From contig JAGLWF010000004.1 of assembly GCA_023133595.1 (NCBI GenBank), positions 1 to 64,000 on the forward strand: a stretch of 64,000 nucleotides of DNA, given 5' to 3'. The notes under the pieces were generated by a model. The model saw only the letters and a program-made list of their open reading frames with translations. It was not told the DNA's origin and did not search any database. Position 1 is the stretch's first letter, and every line of letters begins with the position of its first letter. Origin of the DNA: Nanobdellota archaeon (GTDB lineage Archaea; Nanobdellota; Nanobdellia; Woesearchaeales; WJKV01). The position numbers were made by a program, and so were the translations under genes. This document shows positions 16,877-24,907 of the stretch, in pieces.

Positions 16877-17518
16877 TTATCTAGGCTTTGTCAATATAGT
16901 TCTATAATAGAATTCTTGTTCAAAAAGTGCTTTGCTTGGTGATTTAAATATAATGTTGAATGCAAGATGAACCCTGTCCAATCTTTCAATTCCTTTATCA
17001 AAAACTTTTTCGGTTCGAACTTCAATACCCTGGCTTTCAATCTCTCCTAGATATGTGTGCAGCAGATAATTTGGCCGTGGAAATATTCTTAATTCTTTTC
17101 CAGGTTTTAGGACTCTCATTGTTTGCTTAATACATCCCAGCATTGCTTTATCAGCTATAGCATGCACTAGATTGAAATGTGATTCCTCCAGCATGTGAAA
17201 AAGAATTTGTCGGAACACGTTTGTTCCCTGTCTGAAATTTGACATATGAGAAAGTGCAAGGTCATAATGATTGTCTGGTCTTTGGATTGGTTCATAATCA
17301 AATGCTCTGGTCAGGTAACTTCTTTTTATTTCTAATGCTGCATCTGTTCCTTCAGCCTGGATATCCTTTTTCCTCAAATGTTCAACTAACCGTGCTTCTA
17401 TTCCGCAGCCAATATCCAAAACTTTGCCTTTGAATATCAAGAAATCAACACCCATATTATCCAGGATAAATGGAACATCATATTGTTCATTGTCAGCTGA
17501 AGGGTTTATTGGGATCAT
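16877..17518 (-). CDS. class I SAM-dependent methyltransferase
   Basis: A 213-residue Rossmann-fold methyltransferase. Motif I is VLDIGCGIEARLVEHL (about residues 37-52), motif II ends in GTDAALEI, and the motif III/post region is MRVLKPGKELRIFPRP. The substrate is unknown. Confidence 0.85.
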   Translation of the reverse strand: MIPINPSADNEQYDVPFILDNMGVDFLIFKGKVLDIGCGIEARLVEHLRKKDIQAEGTDAALEIKRSYLTRAFDYEPIQRPDNHYDLALSHMSNFRQGTNVFRQILFHMLEESHFNLVHAIADKAMLGCIKQTMRVLKPGKELRIFPRPNYLLHTYLGEIESQGIEVRTEKVFDKGIERLDRVHLAFNIIFKSPSKALFEQEFYYRTILTKPR

Positions 17519-17570
17519 GATGTTCTTTTTCGCAGGCCATTTATAATGGTTTGCCCTGAATATTTTTATA

Positions 17571-18149
17571 CTATTTCTGGACTACCCATGGTTTATTCTT
17601 TCTGAATTCTACAGCAAATTCGTAGTCTTCATCTGGCATCTCTCCATTCAATTCTCTAAGTGTCCATACAGTTCTGATTAAAGGAATATCTTGAATTCCT
17701 TCTCTATAAAAGAATTTGTCTGTTGTATCTTCGTCAACAAAAGTATCAATACCTCTTTCGTATGATGCTTTTGCAATCCTGTCAACACAATCTTGCCAGT
17801 GAAATCCACCTAGTACTAATATTTTGTGAGATGGCAGCTGATCAAGGATAAAGTACGGATTTGGATATTGACTTTCTCTGAACTCCGGTCTGAATTTAAC
17901 TCCTGCAACCAGAATCCCATCCTCTTCTCTTATATCCATAATAGAAGAAGCAGATTCAGTATCAGGAACAGAAGTATCATCAGGTTTGCCAAAGAACAGC
18001 CAGTTTATTCCGTATCCATAATTTCTGTATCTGGCATTGATGATTCCCATCAACTTTGTCGCATTTCCACCTCGATAGTCAAATGAAGAACTTTCAATCT
18101 CTTCATCAAAATACTCCCTTATTGGATATGCGAATAAATATTGTGCCAT
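17571..18149 (-). CDS. protein of unknown function
   Basis: A 192-residue soluble protein of no family I know; it contains an alpha/beta stretch HKILVLGGFHWQDCVDRIAKASYERGI. CTTTAAATC on the minus strand lies 24 bases before the ATG at 18149. A short inverted repeat, CTAAC-N6-GTTAG (18152-18167), sits between the TATA box and the start and could be an operator. Confidence 0.6.
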   Translation of the reverse strand: MAQYLFAYPIREYFDEEIESSSFDYRGGNATKLMGIINARYRNYGYGINWLFFGKPDDTSVPDTESASSIMDIREEDGILVAGVKFRPEFRESQYPNPYFILDQLPSHKILVLGGFHWQDCVDRIAKASYERGIDTFVDEDTTDKFFYREGIQDIPLIRTVWTLRELNGEMPDEDYEFAVEFRKNKPWVVQK

Positions 18150-18151
18150 AT

Positions 18152-18167
18152 CTAACTATATCGTTAG
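18152..18167. promoter_or_regulatory. short inverted repeat at a transcription start
   Basis: CTAAC-TATATC-GTTAG lies between the TATA box (18167-18178) and the ATG (18149) of the minus-strand gene. The position suits repressor binding, but five-base arms are weak evidence. Confidence 0.3.
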
Positions 18168-18195
18168 TTGGATTTAAAGTTTTGGCATCCGCCAT

Positions 18196-18206
18196 AGGTT
18201 TTATAA
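18196..18206 (+). promoter_or_regulatory. TATA box deciding the GTG start of the archaemetzincin-like gene
   Basis: GTTTTATAAAC is centred 26 bases before the in-frame GTG at 18227, removing the apparent overlap with the divergent gene. Confidence 0.5.
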
Positions 18207-18226
18207 ACAATCTTATTTTATCTAAT

Positions 18227-19030
18227 GTGGGGATTAATTTGAGATTCACTCTTGTTACAGAAGAAGAAACTAATCAAGATATAATTGATGCTTTAGTTCA
18301 AACAGTTCCAGGCCTTTTTCCAAAAAGTCTGGATGTAGTTCTTACTGAAGGTCCAAAATTCAAAGTGCCAGAAAAGATAGATTATGATGATGACTGGAAC
18401 CATTGGACTACTGAATTAACAGAAGAGATTGCAGATACAATTTTGGGATATTTTCGTGGAAATCCTTTTAGAAGAGATAATCATAATAATTTTGTTCTCA
18501 ATACCCGGGCATTAGTTCTGAAACATAAGAAGCCTGATGAAGATCTTATCATTCTCATGCACCATCATCACGAATATCTGAGAACAGATATTAAACCTCG
18601 TACTTATTCTATCGGCCAGCACAAGAGATACACTGGAACGATCTGCTTTTCTGGAGAAGCATTCACAGACTTTGCAGTTGTTGGAATGAGAAGAGGTGAC
18701 GAGAAGGATAAGGACGGATTTTTGATAAATGAAATGGAATCTGCATGCGATCTCAAGCATCTTGCTCTGCAGGTTGTGACGCATGAAATAGCTCATATTA
18801 TCTTGGCTCGGGCATTGGGCAACTGGTTCTATGAGGCTGATCATAGGCATTCTCGCCCAGAATCTGTATATCACTGTGAAGATGAATGGCCTGATCCTCC
18901 TTATTGTGTGATGCATCCACCTCCAGAGATGGTAGAGCATTATATGTGGGAGCACGGCCATAAGTTCTGCGAGAAATGCTTTGCTAGATTAGAAGAAGCT
19001 GCTGAAAAGATGAAAATAAAAGTTCAATAA
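18227..19030 (+). CDS. divergent archaemetzincin-like zinc peptidase
   Basis: A 267-residue metallopeptidase candidate. The zinc site is HEIAHIILA. Further on, HC-x8-CVM-x18-CEKC reproduces the cysteine pattern that marks archaemetzincins (HExxH...HCx4CxMx17CxxC), but the loop between HExxH and HC is enlarged by about 20 residues. The longer frame from 18056 runs antisense into the neighbouring gene; the TATA box fixes GTG 18227. The last 17 residues (CFARLEEAAEKMKIKVQ) closely resemble the end of the protein at 19390. Confidence 0.7.
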   Translation: MGINLRFTLVTEEETNQDIIDALVQTVPGLFPKSLDVVLTEGPKFKVPEKIDYDDDWNHWTTELTEEIADTILGYFRGNPFRRDNHNNFVLNTRALVLKHKKPDEDLIILMHHHHEYLRTDIKPRTYSIGQHKRYTGTICFSGEAFTDFAVVGMRRGDEKDKDGFLINEMESACDLKHLALQVVTHEIAHIILARALGNWFYEADHRHSRPESVYHCEDEWPDPPYCVMHPPPEMVEHYMWEHGHKFCEKCFARLEEAAEKMKIKVQ

Positions 19031-19032
19031 TC

Positions 19033-19281
19033 TTATTTCATCCTAGCAGCCATCCTGCTAACAACAAGTGTCACAACCACAGCAAGGACAGTTACAAGAA
19101 TTGCATAAGTAAGCATTGCTGGGACACTGTCAGGTGTTCCTAAGAAATGTTTGAATAATGCCTTGATTGTATCGTTCCATGCAAGTGCAGCAACCAGACC
19201 AAAAGCAGCTATCAACAAAGTAACCATCTTATCTAGAATCTCCTTCTGTAAAGCCTTCTGTCTTGCTGTTTTCTTTGCCAT
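19033..19281 (-). CDS. DUF5654-family membrane protein
   Basis: An 82-residue protein with a basic amphipathic N-terminus (MAKKTARQKALQKEI) and two hydrophobic helices (VTLLIAAFGLVAALAW and LTYAILVTVLAVVVTLVVSRM). This layout matches DUF5654, frequent in archaea. GAGGTGAT lies just before the ATG at 19281, which excludes the longer start at 19308. Confidence 0.75.
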   Translation of the reverse strand: MAKKTARQKALQKEILDKMVTLLIAAFGLVAALAWNDTIKALFKHFLGTPDSVPAMLTYAILVTVLAVVVTLVVSRMAARMK

Positions 19282-19311
19282 GTTATCACCTCTTCTTTGT
19301 ATATACAAGAA

Positions 19312-19338
19312 ATCTAGAGGTTTTAAATGTTATGGTTT
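19312..19338. repeat. 27-base promoter repeat, copy 1
   Basis: The 27 bases from 19312 are identical to 20831-20857. They contain CTAGAGG and TTTAAATG; on the minus strand they carry a CATTTAAAAC TATA-like core and stand upstream of the minus-strand gene starting at 19281. Confidence 0.75.
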
Positions 19339-19389
19339 TAAAGATATAAGCAGCTAACATTTATAAATAATTATGTTGTATGCCATTAA

Positions 19390-19935
19390 ATGAGAATTTC
19401 CAAAAAAAGAAAAGAAGATGATATCCACATCAAGATATTAAAATATTGTCGAAATAATCCTAACTTTACAATAAAAGAATTACAACAAAAATTCCCAGGT
19501 CATGAAGGTTTTCTTCATTCTAATTTTTACTTGCTAGAAAGTGGAATCTTTGTAAAAAATAGATTCGAATCATTCGGCAAACCTGAAGACGCAAAATATA
19601 TCTTAGGATTTGAAGGTAGATCTCTCCTCCTGCAGCATGAAGAATTGGAACATGCTAAAGAGAGTTCTAATTTTGCAATATGGATAGCAATAGGAGCACT
19701 CATGTTAACTTTCTTTGGTTTAGTTGCATCTATGCATTTTGTTTCTGAAGTCCGAATTATGGATGCAGAACTGCCAATTTTAGATGAAATGAAGGAACTG
19801 AGCACCCAAAATCTTCAAGCAATCCGAGAATTAAATACAAAACTCGACGCTTATACCGATTGCACAGATTGTCTTGCTAGGCTCGAAGAAGCTGCAGAGA
19901 ATTTGGAAATAAAAGTAGATTCTACAGATTCTTAA
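19390..19935 (+). CDS. winged-helix protein with one membrane segment
   Basis: A 181-residue protein: residues 10-80 look like a winged-helix domain (IKILKYCRNNPNFTIKELQQKF), residues 97-118 are one transmembrane helix (IWIAIGALMLTFFGLVASMHF), and the rest is an external or cytoplasmic coiled coil ending in CTDCLARLEEAAENLEIKV. The tail repeats that of the archaemetzincin-like protein. Possibly a membrane-anchored DNA-binding regulator. Confidence 0.6.
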   Translation: MRISKKRKEDDIHIKILKYCRNNPNFTIKELQQKFPGHEGFLHSNFYLLESGIFVKNRFESFGKPEDAKYILGFEGRSLLLQHEELEHAKESSNFAIWIAIGALMLTFFGLVASMHFVSEVRIMDAELPILDEMKELSTQNLQAIRELNTKLDAYTDCTDCLARLEEAAENLEIKVDSTDS

Positions 19936-20794
19936 ATATCTCCTGATTGGGAGGCTTAAAAAACTGAGGGATATAAATTTTTCTCTTTTTATTCCGACTA
20001 CACTCACAGAGTAGAAAACCAATAAATGTCCCCATAATAGTAAAGAAAAAATTATTTATAAATGCTCTTGTTTTGATCTGTTTCTCATCCCAATACCAGA
20101 TTATGATATCGTCAGTCCCCTTGAAGAGATAGCTCCACCGAAATCTGTTTTGTCCAAATTCGTCTTTATAAGGCAATCTGAAAGCATCATCTGCTTCTGG
20201 GATGAAGCGAGGTATAGCTTCTGCGGAAGGAAGTGTAAGGGTATTTCTCACGTTCTCAGCTTTTAGATTTGGCATAGTAATTTTAGCTAAATAATAATCT
20301 CCATGAGTAGAAACAAATTTTGGTAAATCATACTTTATTTTAAGTTCATATTGTTGGAGTATGTTTTTATCTTGAGGAGAAATAGTAATCCGATATTTTG
20401 TACAATTCATTAAATGACTGTAGCCTCTATCATCAATATAGTCACAAGAATCGGGTTGTTCATAGATGCTGTGGGGAATTGTGTCTTCAAATATATCTAC
20501 TATTGTGAATAAAACATTTTCTGCAGGCAGTTGAGTCCTAAACTTTCCAGGGTCAAAAATAATAGTTAAGTTTGAATATTTTAATGGGTAATTAGGTTCT
20601 ATCCAAAAAGAAATATCAATTTGGGATTTTAGGCCGCCTTCCTTGGTGATAATATGATTTCCAACAACATCCCTCATATGAAATTCTTCCCTCTGAAAAG
20701 GTGTGTAAATACTATAGGCATAAACGAACTGGGCGCATAGCATCAGAAGTAAAGAAAAAATGAATATTGTCTTTAAATAATAATGAATTCTCAT
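19922..20794 (-). CDS. exported membrane-anchored protein of unknown function
   Basis: A 290-residue protein with a signal peptide (IFIFSLLLMLCAQFVYA), a beta-rich external domain of about 200 residues, and one C-terminal membrane helix (FINNFFFTIMGTFIGFLLC) with a basic cytoplasmic tail. Its 3' end overlaps the convergent gene by 14 bases. It shares a 27-base promoter element with the DUF5654 gene at 19281. Confidence 0.65.
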   Translation of the reverse strand: MRIHYYLKTIFIFSLLLMLCAQFVYAYSIYTPFQREEFHMRDVVGNHIITKEGGLKSQIDISFWIEPNYPLKYSNLTIIFDPGKFRTQLPAENVLFTIVDIFEDTIPHSIYEQPDSCDYIDDRGYSHLMNCTKYRITISPQDKNILQQYELKIKYDLPKFVSTHGDYYLAKITMPNLKAENVRNTLTLPSAEAIPRFIPEADDAFRLPYKDEFGQNRFRWSYLFKGTDDIIIWYWDEKQIKTRAFINNFFFTIMGTFIGFLLCECSRNKKRKIYIPQFFKPPNQEIFKNL

Positions 20795-20830
20795 CTTAAT
20801 CTCGCTTGCAGCTGTTTGTTATCTAAGGAG

Positions 20831-20857
20831 ATCTAGAGGTTTTAAATGTTATGGTTT
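20831..20857. repeat. 27-base promoter repeat, copy 2
   Basis: Identical to 19312-19338 and in the same relative place, upstream of a minus-strand gene (ATG at 20794). Two genes probably share promoter-proximal control. Confidence 0.75.
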
Positions 20858-20973
20858 GGAATAATTCTAAAAAATTGGCCGAAATACTTATAAATCCAAA
20901 ATGTTGAAAAAGCCTTTAAGCAAGCTAACACGCAATCCTTTTTCCATGATCTAGAACATATAATTTTTATGAA

Positions 20974-21420
20974 ATGGCGCAAAAATCGTTTTATTTAGAT
21001 TCCTGTATTTGGCTTAATCTTTTTAAGAAAGAAGGTGATCCTCGAAAGGGTACCCCTTATTGGAAAATAGCAAAAGATTTTATTGAGAATGTGATGTTCT
21101 CAGAGAATAAAGAGATTCTTTATTCAGGTTTTATACTCAGAGAGCTGCAATTTAGATTAAAAAATGATAAAGTATACAAGGAAAAGCGCACTTTCCTTAG
21201 AGAAGAACCAAAGTTTAAGTTTATCAAAGTTATTCAAGAAGATAAAGTTCTTGCAAGAAAATTAGAGTCGGAATCCTGTTTTGAAATAAGCTTCTATGAT
21301 TGTTTGCATATGGCTATCTGCGAAAGAACAAACTCTGTCTTAGTAACAAGAGATTATGATCTAATAGAATTTGCAAAAGACTATATCAAAGTTCAAAAAC
21401 CAGAAAATCTACTCCTATAA
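20974..21420 (+). CDS. PIN-domain ribonuclease (VapC-like)
   Basis: A 148-residue PIN-fold protein. Acidic metal ligands are visible in FYLDSCIW, in the central RELQF, and in FYDCLHMAI...VTRDYDLI. Such proteins usually cleave RNA and act as toxins. Its expected antitoxin is not upstream; instead an RHH gene faces it at the 3' side, overlapping by six bases. Confidence 0.8.
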   Translation: MAQKSFYLDSCIWLNLFKKEGDPRKGTPYWKIAKDFIENVMFSENKEILYSGFILRELQFRLKNDKVYKEKRTFLREEPKFKFIKVIQEDKVLARKLESESCFEISFYDCLHMAICERTNSVLVTRDYDLIEFAKDYIKVQKPENLLL

Positions 21421-21657
21421 TTTATTGATTTTGTCCAAATCAACTTCTTCTTTAGATAACTTCTTCCTTATAACTCTAATCTCTTTTACCGAATCTCCTG
21501 TATTTGGAATTGAACCGATTTGCTTCTCCAAAACAAGCTTTCTGATGGCATCTCTGACAACATCTGATTTATTAGCGTATAATCCTTTATCTACTAATAC
21601 ATCAATTTCATGCATAAGTCCTTTAGGCAATCTAACCTGAGCAACATTCATAGTCAT
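21415..21657 (-). CDS. ribbon-helix-helix protein (VapB/CopG-like)
   Basis: An 80-residue protein whose N-terminal VAQVRLPKGLMHEIDVLVDKGLY and SDVVRDAIRKLV form a ribbon-helix-helix DNA-binding fold; the rest could wrap a toxin. ACATTTATATAG on the minus strand lies about 28 bases before the ATG at 21657, so the frame from 21750 is too long. It is convergent with the PIN gene, which is unusual for a toxin-antitoxin pair. Confidence 0.75.
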   Translation of the reverse strand: MTMNVAQVRLPKGLMHEIDVLVDKGLYANKSDVVRDAIRKLVLEKQIGSIPNTGDSVKEIRVIRKKLSKEEVDLDKINKL

Positions 21658-21718
21658 TGTAATATATAGGTAATACGCTTGTACTATATAAATGTTTCTT
21701 TGCCCTTTTAATATGGCC

Positions 21719-21753
21719 AAAATGTCCCATATGTACCCACTCAAGGACAAAAT
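21719..21753. promoter_or_regulatory. divided TGTCC/GGACA boxes before the NTase-HEPN gene
   Basis: AAAATGTCC (21719-21727) and GGACAAAAT (21745-21753) are inverted half-sites 17 bases apart, next to the TATA box ACTTTATAAAG. The same half-sites occur at 48212-48222 and 49791-49812. Confidence 0.4.
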
Positions 21754-21828
21754 ACTTTATAAAGGGCTATATCATGAATATCTAGTGTGACATCTAAGTC
21801 ATAATCATATTTGAGAGGTACACTAAAA

Positions 21829-23640
21829 ATGGCAAAAAAAGCAAAAAAAGTAGTTGAGGCTGAGTTTAAGGATGATAAGAAAGGGCCGCTGCCACCAGGC
21901 ATGCCAGAGTTGACAGAAGAGGAAAAGAAGCGTATAGAAGAAAAGATGAAAGAGATCAAGGCAAAGGTTGAGAAGTTCCAGAAGCAGGCCTTGGACAAGT
22001 TCAAAGATTATATTTTAGGTGTTGCAGTTCTTCCGCCAGAAAAGAAAGGCCAGGAAGAAATCAATGTTCTGGTTACAATCAATGATGCAGATTCTAAAAG
22101 AATGACCAAGACAGAATTAAGAGAGAAACTAGGCGCTATCATGACAGAGATGGGAAAGCCAGACAAGATTGTGCCTCAGGTTGTATTAATCTCAGAATTA
22201 TGGCAGGGATGTTTTGATGGTAATTATGAATTACTGCAGACAATTGCTGTTTCAGCACCAACATACGATAAAGGTATTCTAGGTGCAGTAAAGATTTCAG
22301 AAGTGCATAAATCATTGGTACTGAAGAAATTCGACAAATATATTGTAAGTTATGTTGCAGCTGGCGCTTTATTCAGAGGCGGTGGCAATGAAAAATCTGA
22401 TGTTGATGTATTCATAATCATTGATGATACAGATGTCAAGAAGATGACAAGAACAGAGCTGAAGGACAGGTTATCAGCAATAATCTACCAGATGGCGTTC
22501 GAAGCATCTGCAATCACTGGAGTCAAAAGACAACTGCATGTCCAGAGTTACCTGTTAACAGACTTCTGGGACATACTAAGAGACAGTGCAAGTCCGGTTA
22601 TCTTTACTTTCCTGAGAGACGGTATTCCGTTCTACGACAGAGGCATCTACATGCCTTGGAAACATCTGTTGGATATGGGAAGGATAAGACCGTCACGAGA
22701 AGCTATCAGAAAGTTCAATGACTCTGGAAGACACTTCTTTGACAGTGCAAAAAAAAGATTACTATCTATCGGAGTTGAAGATCTTTACTACTCTGTACTT
22801 AACCCGGCACAGGCTGCGTTAATGATGGCTGGTTTCTCACCGCCGACACACAGGGAGACAGGAAGATTAGTCCATGAGATCTTTGTAGAGAAAGACAAAC
22901 TCTTAGAGAAAAAGTATGCAGACATCCTGACAAAGATGATCGAGCTTTTCAAGAGCTGGGAATACGGAGAGGTCAAGGAACTTTCAGGTAAAGAGATTGA
23001 CAAGCTGATGACTGAGTGTGAAGAGTTCAGAAAAAGATTCGACAAGCTGTACAAACAGATCGAACTTCAGAGCGATAAGGACACAATCATAACAGTTTTC
23101 GACCAGACAACTGCAGCTGCAAGAGAAGCAATCGAGCTTGCAGGCGGAAAGAAAGATGTTCCAGACACAGCTATAGGGAAAGAATTCAAGAAAGCTCTTG
23201 TTGATTCTGGGAAATTCCCAGAGACATTGTTCGCAAAACTAGAGATAGTCTTGAAAGCTAAGAAAGATCTGGACAGCAACAAGATTAAGCAGTCTGACAT
23301 TGACAAAGCTCATAAGGATAGCAGGTTGTTTATCAGAGCAATGATCGATTTCCTGACCCGGTCCAAGACAGTCGAGATGGAAAAGCGAACTTTCAGGCTA
23401 AGACATCCGAAAGGTGTATCTGAAGTTATCTTGCTGGAGAAAGGACTGTTCATAATCGACGGCAAGAAGGTCGAGAAAGCTGCTCTGAAAGAGGATGGTT
23501 CACTAGGACCTGTCAAACCTTCAAAGAAAGAAGAAGTTGACGCTGCTGTTTCAGAGAGCAAGACAGTCAAACACCTTTCAAGCAAGACACTAGAAGCGCT
23601 AAAAGAACACCTTGGCGGAGATCTAGAACTATTAGTTTAG
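21829..23640 (+). CDS. tandem nucleotidyltransferase-HEPN fusion protein
   Basis: A 603-residue protein. Residues 1-45 are Lys-rich; 50-130 form a degenerate NTase (LGVAVLPPEKKGQEEINVLVTI, no GS motif); 175-260 form a second NTase with FRGGGNEKSDVDVFIIID, a plausible metal-binding DxD. After about residue 310 comes a helical HEPN-like domain with RETGRLVH, fitting the Rx4-6H RNase motif. MNT and HEPN normally occur as separate antitoxin and toxin, so this single chain is a fused, possibly self-inhibiting version. GAGGT precedes the ATG at 21829; the TTG at 21811 is rejected. Confidence 0.75.
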   Translation: MAKKAKKVVEAEFKDDKKGPLPPGMPELTEEEKKRIEEKMKEIKAKVEKFQKQALDKFKDYILGVAVLPPEKKGQEEINVLVTINDADSKRMTKTELREKLGAIMTEMGKPDKIVPQVVLISELWQGCFDGNYELLQTIAVSAPTYDKGILGAVKISEVHKSLVLKKFDKYIVSYVAAGALFRGGGNEKSDVDVFIIIDDTDVKKMTRTELKDRLSAIIYQMAFEASAITGVKRQLHVQSYLLTDFWDILRDSASPVIFTFLRDGIPFYDRGIYMPWKHLLDMGRIRPSREAIRKFNDSGRHFFDSAKKRLLSIGVEDLYYSVLNPAQAALMMAGFSPPTHRETGRLVHEIFVEKDKLLEKKYADILTKMIELFKSWEYGEVKELSGKEIDKLMTECEEFRKRFDKLYKQIELQSDKDTIITVFDQTTAAAREAIELAGGKKDVPDTAIGKEFKKALVDSGKFPETLFAKLEIVLKAKKDLDSNKIKQSDIDKAHKDSRLFIRAMIDFLTRSKTVEMEKRTFRLRHPKGVSEVILLEKGLFIIDGKKVEKAALKEDGSLGPVKPSKKEEVDAAVSESKTVKHLSSKTLEALKEHLGGDLELLV

Positions 23641-23666
23641 ATTTTTTTATTTTACTTTTTCTTAAT

Positions 23667-23942
23667 TTATCTATAGGTAGAAGAAGGTACGCCGTCATCA
23701 ATAAAAGGATCAGGATAATCCTCTAACCCCGGATAAGGAAACTCCCTCGGCGGCATTTTTTGAGTTAAAAGTTTTTCTTTTTCAGAAGTAGTACGATCTT
23801 CCAAAGGAAGGGGTTCAGATTTTTCAATTTTTGGAGTCTTTAAGTCCTCTGGCTTCAGATCCTCAGGCACGCGTTCATAACATGCTGTGAGTCCAAACAT
23901 TAAAGCCAAGCACCCAATCCCGTACATTATTCTTCTATACAT
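23667..23942 (-). CDS. small proline-rich lipoprotein
   Basis: A 91-residue exported protein with a lipobox (CLALMFGLTAC, Cys21) and a short disordered mature part that contains a repeated PEDLK and many prolines and acidic residues. No function can be assigned. Confidence 0.65.
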   Translation of the reverse strand: MYRRIMYGIGCLALMFGLTACYERVPEDLKPEDLKTPKIEKSEPLPLEDRTTSEKEKLLTQKMPPREFPYPGLEDYPDPFIDDGVPSSTYR

Positions 23943-23995
23943 AACATAGTTTATATTAATTGAATATATAATACTTTCGTTTACATACCTATAAT

Positions 23996-24292
23996 TTATT
24001 CTTCATCAACTGTGAACAAAGTAGAATCTCCGCCCACATCGAACAGTCCTAAACGTGCGCCAGCATCTAACCAACCATGCGCATAATTAAGAGCTGCGAA
24101 TGCAGTTACAATATCACCTTTTTCCCTGAAATGTTTGGCATCCTCGAAATATCGTGTTGCCATGTCCAAGAAATCTTCAGCAGATGCTTTCCAGTCAATC
24201 TTTTTCTCTTCTGCGATTTTGACTTTCTCTATAGCCCTGCCAGTAATATCAAAATACTTGTCCAGTTTTTCATCAGTTACCTTATCTCCCAT
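23996..24292 (-). CDS. DUF357-family protein
   Basis: A 98-residue helical archaeal protein; YFEDAKHFREKGDIVTAFAA and LNYAHGWLDAGARLGLFDV are typical of DUF357. CTTTATAAAC on the minus strand is 28 bases before the ATG at 24292; the longer frame from 24376 would run across the divergent gene. Confidence 0.85.
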   Translation of the reverse strand: MGDKVTDEKLDKYFDITGRAIEKVKIAEEKKIDWKASAEDFLDMATRYFEDAKHFREKGDIVTAFAALNYAHGWLDAGARLGLFDVGGDSTLFTVDEE

Positions 24293-24312
24293 GACTAAAG
24301 CGAGGTAACAAA

Positions 24313-24324
24313 AGTTTATAAAGA
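24313..24324. promoter_or_regulatory. shared TATA element of divergent genes
   Basis: AGTTTATAAAG is nearly symmetrical and lies 28 bases from the minus-strand ATG at 24292 and about 31 bases from the plus-strand ATG at 24348. One element may serve both directions. Confidence 0.4.
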
Positions 24325-24347
24325 TTGCGTGCTTTCTTAATAAGTTG

Positions 24348-24869
24348 ATGACAGAGGAAAACCCAACAGAATTCAAACCATATGTAAGTATGGACTGTAC
24401 CTATCAACAAGGAATGTTAGTTCTAGAAATTCTAGGTTATCGGATATCAAATCATGAAAGAGGACACATCCAGAAAAGTTTCCCTTCTGCTCTGGAAAAA
24501 CATGAAGGAAATCTTCTCAAGACAATGTGTGACTTGTTTGCGTACAATATATTGACCATGCGCAGATTAAACAATCCGCGGGGAGATCCTAGACTCAAGA
24601 AGACCGGGGAGTATGATGTTGCAGTGATCAGATACTGGCAAAGAATGAAAGAAGCTGAACTTATTGAGAAGATAGAAGCAGGTTTGAGTTTAAGCACGAT
24701 ACACTATGAGATGTTCACTATGAACCCTGTAATTGAAGAGGCAAAAAGGATAAAGGATAAGGGGAAAGATCCTCTAACTGCTGAAGAAGACATATGGGGT
24801 GTTTCCAGGGCAAAAGATAAAGGAAAAGACATACCCTCGATAGAAGATAGATTCGACGAGGGGTGGTAG
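24348..24869 (+). CDS. protein of unknown function
   Basis: A 173-residue helical protein not known to me. It has a short duplicated segment near the C-terminus (AKRIKDKGKDPLTAEEDIWG and SRAKDKGKDIPSIEDRF), i.e. AK-x-KDKGKD repeated about 21 residues apart. It is transcribed away from the DUF357 gene. Confidence 0.6.
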   Translation: MTEENPTEFKPYVSMDCTYQQGMLVLEILGYRISNHERGHIQKSFPSALEKHEGNLLKTMCDLFAYNILTMRRLNNPRGDPRLKKTGEYDVAVIRYWQRMKEAELIEKIEAGLSLSTIHYEMFTMNPVIEEAKRIKDKGKDPLTAEEDIWGVSRAKDKGKDIPSIEDRFDEGW

Positions 24870-24907
24870 ATAGGTAGACTTAAATATTCCCTATCAATTT
24901 CTTCTAT

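Noticed and set aside
18056..18226. N-terminal extension of the archaemetzincin-like gene that would act as a signal peptide
   Set aside because: It is antisense to another gene and upstream of the TATA box; the GTG at 18227 fits better.
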